Part shown: in pieces, positions 46,701 through 54,000 of the stretch
Layout of the letters: every line of letters starts with the position of its first letter
How positions within the stretch are numbered: the stretch's first letter is position 1
Assembly: GCA_025267735.1 (NCBI GenBank)
Contig: CM046295.1
Coordinates: 6,719,270-6,783,269 of the forward strand
DNA: 64,000 nt
Direction of reading: 5' to 3'
Source of the DNA: Mactra quadrangularis
Lineage: Eukaryota; Mollusca; Bivalvia; Venerida; Mactridae
Translations under genes and position numbers: made by a program
Notes under the pieces: generated by a model
Told to the model about the DNA's origin: nothing
Database searches by the model: none
Seen by the model: only the letters and a program-made list of their open reading frames with translations

Positions 46701-49700
46701 TGTTTTACCATGCGCTAAGCTCTCAGTCTGTAGAGTGCCTGAGTACAAATTTAGATGATTTGGGTTCGATTTATTTTGTGGGACTTGACATATATAAATA
46801 AGTACAGTCTGATCATGAAATATGTTTACGTACATGTTCAAATTAAGTATGACATTTGTCAGATCCTTGCAAATGTATGCTCTTCAAAGCTTTGATATAG
46901 CAATATTGGCTTGTGTGTGGAAAGACGCTGCATAAAGTGGGTGACACTATGGCTATTAATTGTAATAAATTAGCGTGAAGCGTCAAAGCCGTACCAATTT
47001 TATCACTATCCAATGATACTGGTAAAGTATTTGTACAAAGCTAGATAATGAAAAAATGAGTGACTGAGCATCAAAATTCACCTCCGTCTTGCCTTTTAAA
47101 CTTTCGGCGATTTCACCGAAAGGCTTAAGTTATACCACAAATCGAAAACTATCGACGAAAATGCCTAAACAGTTTAACCTGCGGCGTGATACTGATTTAC
47201 TACGCAGTCTTATCAATGAAGTATTGATGTATGGATTTTCCATTATATTGTTGTTTTTTCAGAGGCTGAATACACGTTTCAGATGAAAAAGGAGTATATA
47301 CCGCTTATGATGCAGAAAAAGTATCGACCCGATGGATGGTTAGGGGTCATATTGGGCGCTAAACTATATTTTGATTTCAGTGGGAAATATCCCTTTGAGA
47401 AATCTTTTACTGGGTTGTTAAAGGAGCTAAGAGGTCGGGGGAAAGTGACCCCTAACAATACCCCGAATGGAAATGGTATGTTTATACACAACATTTTAAC
47501 ACTTTTTTGTATTCCTGTAAAAAGCTATCGTTAGTCAATTTCATAAATTTTGCATTTCAAGGTCAGAAGTGAAATAAACATAACTATGATAATTATGATA
47601 TTCAAAAGGTTTTCACCATTCTACATGACTCATGAATAATCAGAACTGACAAACCAAAGAAATTACCATATGATGAATGTATCCTGTTTTTTACTTACTA
47701 TGATTTTTATCGTAAGATTTTTTGTGAAAAGCACCACAGTTTTGTTTTTCATGAATAATTATAGCAACTATGTGTAGAAATTGTGTTTGCACCAAGTCAG
47801 TATGGGTGGTAAAATATGATATTTTAGATGTTGCATATAAACCCTATATACATAATTTTATTAGTTGTAAAATGTTTTTGTTATTGGAGCCCTATATAAA
47901 CATTTTGGAATGCTCTTATTTTCTCGATAATTTCATTTAAACATCGTATTATATCATAAAAATATAATAATAATTTCGAAAAAAGAAATTTTTGGTAATC
48001 ACGAAATAATTTTTACTAAAAAATGAAATAATATATTGTACATTTGAACAAAATAATATTTGCTAAAAAGAAATAATAGTGAATATTACAAAAGCGCTGC
48101 AGGATATCACAGTAGGGGTTTAATACTAACAAAAAAGAAGTTTACATTAATATTACTGTGGTATATATTTCAGATTTAACTGAAGGTGGAATGCAGTCGC
48201 ATATGTTAGCTTTGACTGGTGGATCATTTGGAAGTCCTGGTAAAACATTTCTATTTTTTTATATTTCCTTCTTGTCGTTGTTGTGAGTTAAAACAAATGC
48301 ATCAAGAAGTATAGGGTGGTCAAAAGGTTACTGTTCTGAACCCTAAAAGAGACCCTGCTTATACAACTGAGCAAGACAATTGTATTATATTATGATTTTT
48401 TCACTAAGGGCTAAATGGCAGTTGTACATTGTAGTTTGGTTTGTTTTGAAACATACACATATTTGCCTCTTGTTAATGTAGTTATTATACCACAACATGT
48501 TTAGTTTTTCTTATTAATTGTTTCATTCTTTGTTTCAGGTGCCGGTGTGCCTTCTAATTCTATCATATTAAACATGGGTCAAGAAGAATTGATAAAATGG
48601 TTACGTAATGTTAAACTGACTGAGTAAGTTTGTTTTCTTTATTTCAATTATTTCCCTTGTTTTGTAAATTTCTATTAAACCAGACACAGTTACCTCTCTT
48701 ATATTGTATTGTTGATTCATTTTAAACTAGACGCAGACACAGTTACCTCTAGTATACTGTACATGTTTCCCTTATCATAAGCAGTTACTTTCTGTATATT
48801 GAAAGCCAGCTGCAGTTGCCTCCCATGTGGTGGCAAATTTGAAAAAAATGAATTTCTTAAATTCAAAATTCTTAAACTTTTTTATTTCCTGTTTTTTTTT
48901 TGTTCATTTTATATATTGTGGTATTTATTCACGTCTATTTTGTTTTTATTTTCATTTCAGATGTATTCCTGCCTTTCTTGAATTTGATGGCAAACTCCTG
49001 ATGCAGTTAAAACAGATGAGAGTGGAGGTAAACAAAAATCTGTTTTATTATACAATACCATCCATAATTACCTTTTCACATATGAAATGTGTGATTGTCT
49101 TTAGATTTTTTACCAATATTTGAGACATTAAAGATATATCTTAAGATACATATACATGATTATCAATTACAATGTATTTTAGATACATGTTCATCTGTAG
49201 CAACTACGAGTGTATAAGTAATAATTACTCACCTTTCAAATGTTACAATCTTTTATAATGTGGTAATTCGTTAGAAATTAAATTAAATTAAATTAATGTA
49301 AAAACAGCCTTTTAAGTGTTGTTTCGAATGACGCTGTAAATTTTGACATTTCAATATGCTGGAACTTTTTGAATTTGATTCAAGCTACAAATTTTTATGT
49401 TAACGTAATTCATCTATGTTACTTCAGCTGTGACATTTACATACATTGTGCTGTATTTGAATTTGATACTTAGAGCAAGTAATATTTTGATTTAATGTTA
49501 AAGAATATTTAAAAACAAAAATATTGATGCGACGTTGGACTGGTAATCATTGGATAGCCACTTCCACGTTGGTTCGAATCCCACTAAAACCTACCCGCTG
49601 TTTCATTGAACAAGAAACTATAGCCTACCATTTATTCTCTTCTTATCTATTTTCTATTTCAGGCTCCTGAGTTCTTTTACCAATGTCTAGAGAAACGTCT

Positions 49701-49758
49701 AAATATGTCTTTAATAGAGATTCTCAAATTTACAAGAGCGTTGGAAGAACTGCATTGA
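22517..49758 (+). CDS. ARM-TIR-SAM protein, SARM1-related TIR family (17 coding exons, ~920 codons)
   Basis: Coding exons: 22517-22724, 27086-27873, 31578-31749, 35331-35461, 37455-37535, 38002-38100, 39193-39304, 40054-40187, 40863-41115, 42765-42794, 45803-45894, 46518-46653, 47263-47475, 48174-48239, 48539-48623, 48961-49027 and 49663-49758. They sum to 2763 nt and every junction keeps phase. Domain order, without the optional 69-nt exon: residues 1-332 Ser-rich with LSQELASKLDI repeats; about 340-660 helical armadillo-like repeats; about 678-810 TIR (HVMLSYSWSD, GYAIWIDIEKDSTLDGMANA, VLICMS, NCRTEAEY, YIPLMM, GWLGVILGAKLYFDFSG); about 853-920 SAM-like (EELIKWLRNVKLTE to the stop). TIR domains of this type can cleave NAD+; the Glu in NCRTE (E746) fits the catalytic position by comparison with SARM1 and plant TIRs. 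Human SARM1 is ARM-SAM-SAM-TIR, so this order differs. A role in innate signalling or NAD+ metabolism is inferred. Confidence 0.9.
22893..24570 (+). repeat. Diverged intronic segmental duplication
   Basis: Shared ordered words include ATGAAAATATGTGTAC (22940; 24145), AATACCCAAAAGAG (23121; 24350), TTTTCATGATATTTTT (23139; 24367), TAGAGAATTCTTG (23560; 24510) and the following GATGATT/GATTGTTTT region. The copies are about 1.2 kb apart with many indels, and the palindrome cluster lies between them. Confidence 0.65.
23687..24085. repeat. Cluster of TTCATGAAC / TTTATGAACT words
   Basis: About sixteen TGAAC-containing words in about 400 bp, several of them perfect palindromes (GTTCATGAAC; AATCATTCATGAAC follows GAATGAATAATC). 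Spacing is irregular, so this is not a simple tandem repeat. Confidence 0.75.
24675..24900 (-). mobile_element. tRNA-derived SINE, family C
   Basis: On the minus strand it has the head CAATAGTCCAGTGGTGGGAC, a B-box-like GGGTTTGAATCTTACTTGGG, the core GAGCAAGATTTTTTACCTGC and CTTCACCCAGGTGTAAATCA. Confidence 0.75.
25180..25515 (-). mobile_element. Non-autonomous repeat, longer copy
   Basis: Its reverse complement begins ATCCCATGATACATTACTCT and ends AAAAGTACTGTGGTTGCTGA. The same two ends, with the middle deleted, occur at 35205-35290. Short frames inside are not genes. Confidence 0.6.
25890..26345 (+). mobile_element. SINE family D copy split by a nested insertion
   Basis: Positions 25890-25984 and 26286-26345 together match 4610-4760 (GGGCAGTTGTCAGTCACT..., GATTTAGCC, then AGGAATG..., GATATGACCTAAAAATGTG). 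The intervening 300 bp is a different repeat. Confidence 0.65.
25985..26289 (+). mobile_element. Non-autonomous repeat (TTTAGCTCAACTTT...GACAGCTCTTGT)
   Basis: It starts TTTTAGCTCAACTTTTTGAA, contains CACCCGAGCGTAGGCGTTGC, and ends GCGCGCTGTCTTACGGACAG with CTCTTGT. This end structure is typical of an abundant bivalve/gastropod repeat. Here it interrupts a SINE. Confidence 0.65.
27086..27873 (+). CDS. Gene 2 exon 2 (Ser-rich LSQELASKLDI repeat exon)
   Basis: Acceptor TATTTCAG ends at 27085; the donor GAG|GTGAGT is at 27874; 788 nt. It joins exon 1 as TAT G|AT GGC. It encodes residues 70-332: Ser/His/Asn-rich sequence with repeats starting near residues 159, 177, 220 and 254 (LSQELASKLDI or LSHELAAKLDI followed by HTTS/ADSS), plus a degenerate one near 120. 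Probably disordered or short-helical; function unknown. Confidence 0.9.
28790..29098 (+). repeat. 38-bp minisatellite with GGGAGGTAATAAGTCAATTT
   Basis: Nine GGGAGRTAA words at 28797, 28827, 28865, 28904, 28943, 28980, 29019, 29058 and 29089 (spacing mostly 37-39), with spacers like AGCCAATTTTTATATAAAA. Confidence 0.9.
29188..29240. repeat. (GA)n-rich microsatellite
   Basis: AGAGAGACAGAGACAGAGAG followed by a run of eight G. A CT-rich partner on the same strand lies 750 bp upstream (28441-28476), so the two could pair in RNA. Confidence 0.85.
29349..29417 (+). CDS. Probable 69-nt cassette exon of gene 2
   Basis: Acceptor AATTTCTCTCTAG ends at 29348; donor ACT|GTAAGT starts at 29418. Length 69 nt, phase 0 at both ends, matching the phase-0 intron it lies in. 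It is open in the required frame: YQRSYLVCNYDDQILMEMNL then LYT (23 residues). Insertion between exon 2 (...NLE) and exon 3 (EDELLAK...) would shift later residue numbers by 23. Strong splice words plus frame make it likely. Alternatively, an ATG at 29394 could begin an alternative N-terminus (MEMNLLYT). Confidence 0.6.
30415..30575. mobile_element. Palindromic MITE, longer copy
   Basis: The left arm CCCCACTGATTTAAATACTC is mirrored by a right arm GAGTATTTAAATCAGTAGGG followed by TTGATGTATGTGCCAC. The interior contains AAGTACTTCTGTACTTTC. It is related to 8971-9085. Confidence 0.75.
31117..31500. repeat. 21-bp satellite (ACTCTTCAAATCTGTATAGAT), ~18 units
   Basis: Units of 21 bp without indels show a higher-order period of 84 bp, marked by CCTCATC variant units at about 31332 and 31416 and CTCTTCAACT variants. 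Because 21 is a multiple of 3 and units lack stops, several frames stay open; these are not genes. The array ends about 80 bp before exon 3 of gene 2. Confidence 0.95.
31578..31749 (+). CDS. Gene 2 exon 3
   Basis: Acceptor GATATTGTAG ends at 31577; donor GCA A|GTAAGT. It encodes EDELLAKIKEIIGHLERLED..., residues 333-389 plus one base. Helical character marks the start of the ARM-like region. Phase 0 in, phase 1 out. Confidence 0.9.
31935..32103 (-). mobile_element. SINE family A, internally shortened copy
   Basis: On the minus strand: GCCGCGGCCGTGGCGTAGTG, GTTAGCATGTCTGACTTCGA, then a deletion to the GTAGGGTAAATTAGTACTGG body. It is flanked by an imperfect target duplication GTTGTTCTTT / GTCGTTCTTT (31924; 32104). 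It lies in intron 3. Confidence 0.85.
32155..32172 (+). promoter_or_regulatory. CTCF-like core motif
   Basis: CACTAGATGGCGCTGTAG fits the CTCF core (CCASYAGRKGGCR). It is a single site in intron 3 of gene 2. Binding is unproven. Confidence 0.35.
32655..32910 (+). mobile_element. tRNA-derived SINE, family C
   Basis: It carries a B-box-like GGGTTCGAATCCCACTAGGG, CTCCACTCAGGTGTAAATGG, a short GATA run (ATAGATAGATACCAGTAGCC) and GTGACCAGGGGTTATGGCTG. The same order appears at 63190-63460. Confidence 0.8.
33290..33580 (-). mobile_element. tRNA-derived SINE, family B
   Basis: On the minus strand it has the body CTTCCATAAAAATTTGGCAA and TAGGTTATGTGTGCTAGCCT near the tail. The tRNA-like head around 33500-33580 is degraded. 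Confidence 0.7.
34286..34500 (+). mobile_element. SINE family A, near-complete copy
   Basis: The head GCCGCGGCCGTGGTGTAGTG, box-B-like GTGGGTTCAAGCCTGG, the body TTGGCCTCGTGGTAGGGTAA and an A-rich tail are present. A short direct repeat GAATAC(C/T)AA flanks it (34275; 34502). It lies in intron 3. Confidence 0.85.
34840..35060 (+). repeat. SINE family C tail fragments, doubled
   Basis: Two partial copies of the GATACCAGTAGCC...GACCAGGGGTTAT region occur at about 34849-34880 and 34988-35045. No tRNA-like head. Confidence 0.5.
35205..35290 (+). mobile_element. Internally deleted copy of the 25180-25515 repeat
   Basis: TTACTCCGCTATGCTGCGTT joins directly to AGAGTGTAATGGAAGAAAGT with ACTGTGGTTGCTAACG, i.e. 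both ends of the longer element without its middle. Confidence 0.6.
35331..35461 (+). CDS. Gene 2 exon 4
   Basis: Acceptor TCTATTTTACAG; donor AAG|GTAAGG. Residues 390-433 (IVAMKMLKTLNSIGIFKNDD...). Phase 1 in, 0 out. Confidence 0.92.
35462..37454 (+). other. Gene 2 intron 4
   Basis: No further exon is seen. A CpG-bearing patch at 35930-36200 (GTAGCCGCGCTATATATGAC, GCAGCGGGTGAATG with GTATTCACTGAGCTGC) resembles part of a dispersed element. A doubled palindromic MITE lies at 36593-36722. Confidence 0.5.
36593..36722. mobile_element. Palindromic MITE (TGGGTCAG...family), tandem double copy
   Basis: Two successive units each contain the centre TTCTTTATTTACATG(G/T) with arms TAGTCTACAT / AGTTAG...TTTATGAGTC and CCAGTCTACAT / GTTAGACTATTTTATGGGTT. 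Confidence 0.7.
37455..37535 (+). CDS. Gene 2 exon 5
   Basis: Acceptor ATTATTTCAG; donor AAA|GTAAGT. 27 codons, residues 434-460 (KLSENDAVRLLTLNCGHKPY...). Phase 0/0, so skipping would keep frame. Confidence 0.9.
37650..37870 (+). repeat. Degraded SINE-like sequence
   Basis: AACATTGAACTGGTCATTAT with TGGATAGCTAGCTCTGTGC resembles the head of the element at 49530-49625. It is heavily decayed. Confidence 0.4.
38002..38100 (+). CDS. Gene 2 exon 6
   Basis: Acceptor GTTCTTTTTAG; donor GAG|GTAATT. 33 codons, residues 461-493 (NVFYVIKASLSILHNIARNS...), typical armadillo helix pattern. Phase 0/0. Confidence 0.9.
38101..39192 (+). other. Gene 2 intron 6 with CTATAAATAG words
   Basis: Repeated CTATAAATAG-like words (about 38243, 38293, 38311, 38351, 39097, 39152) lie in AT-rich sequence. 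No exon or SINE is seen. Confidence 0.5.
39193..39304 (+). CDS. Gene 2 exon 7
   Basis: Acceptor TTAATATTTCAG; donor ACT C|GTGAGT. Residues 494-530 (TIMPFIDSEDEMLKILASLT...) plus one base. Phase 0 in, 1 out. Confidence 0.92.
39436..39850 (+). mobile_element. Degraded dispersed repeat in intron 7
   Basis: GACGGATTTTTCAAAGACAA, GGGTGGGCGGGCGGTTGTCC and GTTTATGAAACTT-like sequence resemble the layout of the 25985-26289 type of repeat (GC-rich 5' part, then AT-rich body). No coding capacity. Confidence 0.45.
40054..40187 (+). CDS. Gene 2 exon 8
   Basis: Acceptor TTTCTGTTTGTAG; donor AGG|GTAAAA. Joins as C|GG to give R531; residues 531-575 (TIHNIVGWIDKAINLPRRRY...). Confidence 0.9.
40225..40470 (+). 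mobile_element. tRNA-derived SINE, family B, degraded
   Basis: GTCTGTAGCGCAGTTAGTTG with CACGG is tRNA-like, and ATAAAAATTTGACAATAATG with GGAAGCTATGTTAG-like sequence gives the body. It sits in intron 8. Confidence 0.65.
40863..41115 (+). CDS. Gene 2 exon 9
   Basis: Acceptor ATTTTGTCTTAG; donor ACC A|GTAAGT. Residues 576-659 (IIDEGGLPLILKMLQYEDVR..., VQQNASGSLWIIKGENDISR), classical armadillo-repeat character. Phase 0 in, 1 out. Confidence 0.93.
42090..42720. repeat. Loose ~30-bp AT-rich tandem repeat (TGTGTTCTAWWAATAG)
   Basis: At least ten imperfect units of the kind TTTTTGTATTGTGTTCTATT with AATAGAATATT, lying just before the 30-nt microexon. Confidence 0.7.
42765..42794 (+). CDS. Gene 2 exon 10: 30-nt microexon
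   Basis: Acceptor GAACTTTTTGTTAG ends at 42764; donor TAT A|GTAAGT at 42795. 30 nt, phase 1 at both ends, encoding KAANNPDAPY in the linker between the ARM-like region and the TIR domain. Both flanking introns are phase 1, so inclusion or skipping keeps the frame (exon 9 can join exon 11 directly as A|AG). Splice words and frame agree; whether it is constitutive is unknown. Confidence 0.75.
43627..43730. repeat. (ATT)n microsatellite
   Basis: A nearly pure ATT run of about 60 bp (43640-43700) with imperfect flanks. Confidence 0.95.
44973..45277. mobile_element. MITE with TTAA ends, copy 1
   Basis: The left end TTAAAGGAACTAGTTGACAG is matched, on the opposite strand, by the right end TTAAAGGTACTCATTCACAG. 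TTAA occurs at both boundaries. The interior is shared with 62605-62955 (ACATGAAACACCATCATTTG; CACTACTTTCCTGCTTCAAT). Confidence 0.8.
45803..45894 (+). CDS. Gene 2 exon 11 (TIR start)
   Basis: Acceptor ATGATATATTTTAG; donor AGG|GTAAGT. Residues 670-700: a KPKPPATK linker and TIR box 1 (HVMLSYSWSDKEAVCELRDK). Phase 1 in, 0 out. Confidence 0.93.
46196..46517 (+). repeat. ~52-bp tandem repeat that copies a splice acceptor and exon start
   Basis: Consensus about ATTATCTCCCTTTATTTCAA, CTCTTCAG, GCAGAAGGTTATGCTATATG, GATAA. Copies start near 46196, 46331, 46380, 46421 (partial), 46437 and finally the true exon 12 junction at 46518. Confidence 0.85.
46518..46653 (+). CDS. Gene 2 exon 12 (TIR middle)
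   Basis: Acceptor TTTCAACTATTCAG; donor ACA G|GTTTGT, a weaker GT. Residues 701-745 (AEGYAIWIDIEKDSTLDGMA..., VLICMSEKYKQNPNCRT) plus the first base of the Glu-746 codon. Confidence 0.9.
47085..47215 (+). repeat. Dispersed repeat, copy 2 of a pair
   Basis: AAAGGCTTAAGTTATACCAC and GACGAAAATGCCTAAACAGT with TTTAACCTGCGGCGTGATAC match 17075-17215. It lies 50 bp upstream of exon 13. Confidence 0.75.
47263..47475 (+). CDS. Gene 2 exon 13 (TIR C-terminal half)
   Basis: Acceptor GTTGTTTTTTCAG; donor AAT G|GTATGT. Residues 746-816: EAEYTFQMKKEYIPLMMQKK..., GWLGVILGAKLYFDFSG, then a polar linker. G|AG restores Glu-746. Phase 1/1. Confidence 0.93.
48174..48239 (+). CDS. Gene 2 exon 14 (linker)
   Basis: Acceptor GTATATATTTCAG; donor CCT G|GTAAAA. 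66 nt, phase 1/1, residues 817-838 (DLTEGGMQSHMLALTGGSFG...). Symmetric, so it could be skipped without frameshift. Confidence 0.88.
48539..48623 (+). CDS. Gene 2 exon 15 (SAM start)
   Basis: Acceptor CTTTGTTTCAG; donor ACT GA|GTAAGT (phase 2). Residues 839-866, including MGQEELIKWLRNVKLT. Confidence 0.9.
48961..49027 (+). CDS. Gene 2 exon 16 (SAM middle)
   Basis: Acceptor TTATTTTCATTTCAG; donor GAG|GTAAAC. Residues 867-889 (ECIPAFLEFDGKLLMQLKQM...). Phase 2 in, 0 out. Confidence 0.9.
49530..49625 (+). mobile_element. Short SINE-like element in intron 16
   Basis: GATGCGACGTTGGACTGGTA (tRNA-like head) and GGTTCGAATCCCACTAAAAC (B box), then GTTTCATTGAACAAGAAACT. It ends about 40 bp before exon 17. 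Confidence 0.6.
49663..49758 (+). CDS. Gene 2 exon 17 (SAM end, stop codon)
   Basis: Acceptor TATTTTCTATTTCAG; TGA at 49756-49758. Residues 890-920 (APEFFYQCLEKRLNMSLIEI..., RALEELH). Confidence 0.9.
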   Translation, partial: APEFFYQCLEKRLNMSLIEILKFTRALEELH

Positions 49759-49847
49759 CACTTAGGTTAGAATAGATAACTGGTTCTAAATTATATGATG
49801 ATGTGCATGAGTGTATGCTGCCTCTTCTTCTGTCTATGACTACTATA

Positions 49848-50030
49848 GGGTGACTGACTTGTGCTAGACACCTGTCAACATTGATTGTGTTTTAATTGGT
49901 CTACAACTGGGATGTTTATCCAATTAGTGACTACGATTGGGTGAATGCTTTGTGCTAGACACCTGTCAACGTTGATTGAGTTTTAATTGGATTACAACTT
50001 GGCTGTTTGACCAAATTACGATTGGATAGT
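49848..50030 (+). repeat. 91-bp tandem duplication in presumed 3' UTR
   Basis: GGGTGACTGACTTGTGCTAG with ACACCTGTCAACATTGATTG is repeated as GGGTGAATGCTTTGTGCTAG with ACACCTGTCAACGTTGATTG. A third, decayed unit may follow (GATAGTGACTGG). Confidence 0.85.
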
Positions 50031-51016
50031 GACTGGACTTTGGAAGATTGAAATTACATTGGTCTTTAACCCAAGTTTGATTAGATGGCGACTGGTTTTG
50101 ATCCTGGTTTTGGTTGGATTTGGACTGCGATTGGAATTGGATACATAAGACCTTCATAGGACAACACCTTGATTTTTATAAAATTTGATAAAATTTTATT
50201 GATTTAGGTTTCAATTCGATTCGACTATAAATGGAGCCCAAATTTTTATATGAGGTTCCCATTGAACTTACATGGTTATGGGGTGTGACTGTTATTGAAG
50301 TTTGATTGGCTGTGAAGTGTTTGTTTTAAGTGGTGTGATTTGTTGAGACTTACAAAGAAATATTGATACTATATGTGAAGTAATTGACTATTTTAGTTGA
50401 CTCCCGAAGTGCGCCGTGTTATACTAGGAAAACCGTTCCAGACCTGCGATGACCTGCCTTATTATAGACCATGTATGTACAACTTGCTGTTGTTCTTTCA
50501 TAGACTGTAAAATGCCAATGGAAGAATGATGACTTTCTAATTACTTTCTGTTGTATTCAGATAGGGTTATATACATTTTACATTGCATATCAGTACGTCT
50601 TGCAATTCTTGCTGATAGCAAAAACTTTGCCAAACGCAGTAAAGATCTAAGCAACAAATTGTCAGTAAGGACTATATACATTTCTACACGGTTTATATGT
50701 AAGTCTTGCAAACTTTTGTGAAGACTTTTAATACAAAGTTGTGATGTGGTGAAGATTGTTATGTAAAGATTTGAGACTTTTGCCATACAAATCTCTGTAA
50801 GTTTTATAAAAATGAAAACATCGAACATGTCTTATACGAGGCTTATAAATGGATATTGTACAATACTTTTTTATTTCTACAATTATTTCATTTAAATATA
50901 GTTTTAATTTATTCCTTATGAATAATTTGTCTTTTTTTGTAATACTTATATTGTTAAAACAAAATATCATTTCGTTTTTATGAAATAATATTTAATTTAA
51001 ACGAAATAATCGTGGA

Positions 51017-51022
51017 AATAAA
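51017..51022 (+). terminator. Candidate poly(A) signal of gene 2
   Basis: AATAAA about 1.26 kb after the stop. AATAAA is frequent in such AT-rich DNA, so this is only one possibility. Confidence 0.25.
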
Positions 51023-54000
51023 GTATTTAAAAAATTACTTTTGGGGCCCAGTACTGTAACATCTTCTTTCTGTGTACAGTTGTGTATATATATCCATTTT
51101 TTTTACATTTGTAAAATATCTGGCTAAATTCAACTTGTCCTCATTGATCACGTGACTACATTGTTGATATTCATTCAAAATATTCATTTTTTTTTCTACA
51201 GTTTGTTTGAAGGCAAGTTGAAATTTGTCATTTTATGTACTTATTGATTTTCAATGTAAGTGTATGATGATACATTATGATTGATGATTTGTTAATTATT
51301 CATAGTAATGTTCTGCTAAAATGACCATATTACTAAATGCAAAATTATATGTTATTTATACCCAAATTTGCGAAAAAGGGACCATCTATGAAGTTCATTC
51401 CACTATTAGGTCTTCTGTTTTGATAGTCTTAATCATGGAACTTGACTGTTTCATGAGAATTATTTTCAATGATCAGTAGGCAAAGTTTATTAACTAAATA
51501 CAGTATAGCCTATTATACTTATCCAATATTCACTTCTTCTTTTGATGTCAGCTTTTAATATGCAGTTTGGCAACCAGGTTAATATATCATATTTTTTAAT
51601 AATTGTTTTTGTATATATCATTTACATCTTGTACATGAAACTAAAATTTTGTTGTTTGTTATTGATTTATTGTTTTTATATAAAACGTTTTGTTTTGATA
51701 TCTGCTGTTAATTTTATACAGCTAGTGTATTAGACATGGTTTTAAAAGCTGAAATTGTTCCATTTTTAAAACTCATTGAATAACATTATATTCCGTTCCC
51801 TGATTCCAAGATTAAAAGTATGTGCTATATTTCCTTGTTTCACACTATACGTTTACAAATATGAACGATGTAGTGTATTGAGTTGGCATCTGTTATTTCT
51901 TCATTCGAAATAGCATCTTTTAGATTATAATGATACATATTCATTTCGTATTTCTTGACATTGACATGGTTATAATACAATTACAATGACTAAGTAAATC
52001 ATTAACCGAGAAGGTAAAATATACATTTTAGCTTTGAAACAGAAAAACAACCAATGAATGTATAGTAAAATGATTTTAAAAATCTAAATTTGTAAATCAA
52101 ACTTTAAAAGATCTCAGAATTATTAACAAGCAAGTATAAAGAGAAAAACACCGATAACATGATCTTATCCTTGTTTCAAATGTTGTTCCAAACTGTTCAA
52201 TATCTGAAAATCTTCTAAGGATTACATGATATCCCATCGTTTTCTGTGTAGGATCTACAACAACTTTCCTCATGTCGAATACCATTCATTTCTAGTGCCC
52301 TGGCTTTAAAAAGGAATTAATGTTTTGCCTGTTTCACCAGAATATTTTAGCCTGTCTTTCCACCGCTTCCACACTATTTGTTTGATTATTCTTATGTTCG
52401 ATAGGTAGCACAAATACACCATCAGCTGTCTTCCTAACTCTATAAATGCTTCCAATACATTATTGCAATAACGCTATGCATGTTCTGACACTCAGATTCA
52501 CCAGACAATACATGACATTGTTACATTCAGCTTAATCATTAAGGAATGAAAATCATGTTTGATGCATCCATTGTATCATTGGTAAAAGGTTCACTTAAAC
52601 ATTTCTAATTGTCGGAACTCCAAACAATCGTTTGGTCATATATTCTGATCAACTTAGCCTCAGAAATATTGCAGAAATACGGCTAACATGTCTTGCTAAA
52701 TGAAAGAAAATTATATTTTGTTTGGGTTCAGTAGGAACCAGCTAGAAGCTGACTATTCAAATATCACCAATCCAACGTAATGAGCTATTTAACATTACTG
52801 ATATTGTATTAAATGATTCTGAACAGGAATTTGTTTCTTGGTTTAAAGCAGAAGTTGGACATGATGATGCATATATAGTTCTAAACAAGATCAATGGTGC
52901 ATGTTATATGGCCGTAAATTATACTAAACGCAAACTTGTTATGTCTGGGTTTGAATTGACTGTAATAATCGAGTCTTAGATCACCCTTGATTGTCATAAT
53001 TATCTTATCTTATATCTATGACTGGTTGCATAGCTGCTGTTTCTTCAATTATATATACTTTGTTGTTCAATTTATGTCAATTATTTGTAACTACAAAGAA
53101 TTACATATTTCATGTGAATATGACATGTGCGCTGTTAATGGGCAACATGGACGAAAACAATGCTTTTGATTAAGCAAAACAAAGATTTATGAATGTGTTG
53201 TTTTGATTTTTAAGCTGAATGCATCTAAGTGAAGTTCAGTTATAAATAAGTTAATACCCTTGGAGAATTATATTTATAAAAAATAACGTATGCAATACTT
53301 AATTATCTGAAAAAAAAAATCATCAAAACCCAATAACAAGTACTTGATAAGGATGGACCATCGCAAAACAGATGCACATGTATATAAAGGAGGGGCTCAA
53401 AGACAAGTTGGGTGTTGACCCATCCATATGCAATTCTTAATTATCAAATATAAATTAATAATTATTACAATATCAAGTACTTGATACCTTTATATTGGAT
53501 ATTGATAAATGCTCGGCATAAAATCGGTTTCGACATAATATAACCTTTAGAATCTTCAAACTAAATAAACTTACATGTTGCATTTGTTGAATAGGGACCA
53601 TTAATTGTCATATTCAGTTATTTCCTTTCTTAGTATTCCGTGAAACCCAATAAATTAAACTTCATATACTGTAAAGGCACTGAGTTGATTAGATGGACAA
53701 AATAGTTGACCTTTTGAATCTTAATTCAAATAATAGTTTCCAGTACATTTTTGCTGTTTTAACTCATTATTTGTGTTTTATATAAACAATCTAGGCTTCC
53801 TCAGTTTAAGTCTTGCCATTTGTTTTACCAAAGATATATTTATTAAGTTTATATATGACTTTTATTATAAATGTTTTGAATATTATTACCTTTATTATTA
53901 TAACTAATTATTAACTATGTTTAATTAATTATTGTTACACTCGTTGTTATTATTATTGTTGATTATTATTATTAACAAATATTTGATATAGATGCCTCAT

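Noticed and set aside
52097..52285. Minus-strand frame with protein-like sequence (RKVVVDPTQKTMGYHVILRR)
   Set aside because: It reads better than random and may be a relic of an old gene or transposon, but it is short, has stops upstream, no clear splice sites and no family I recognise.
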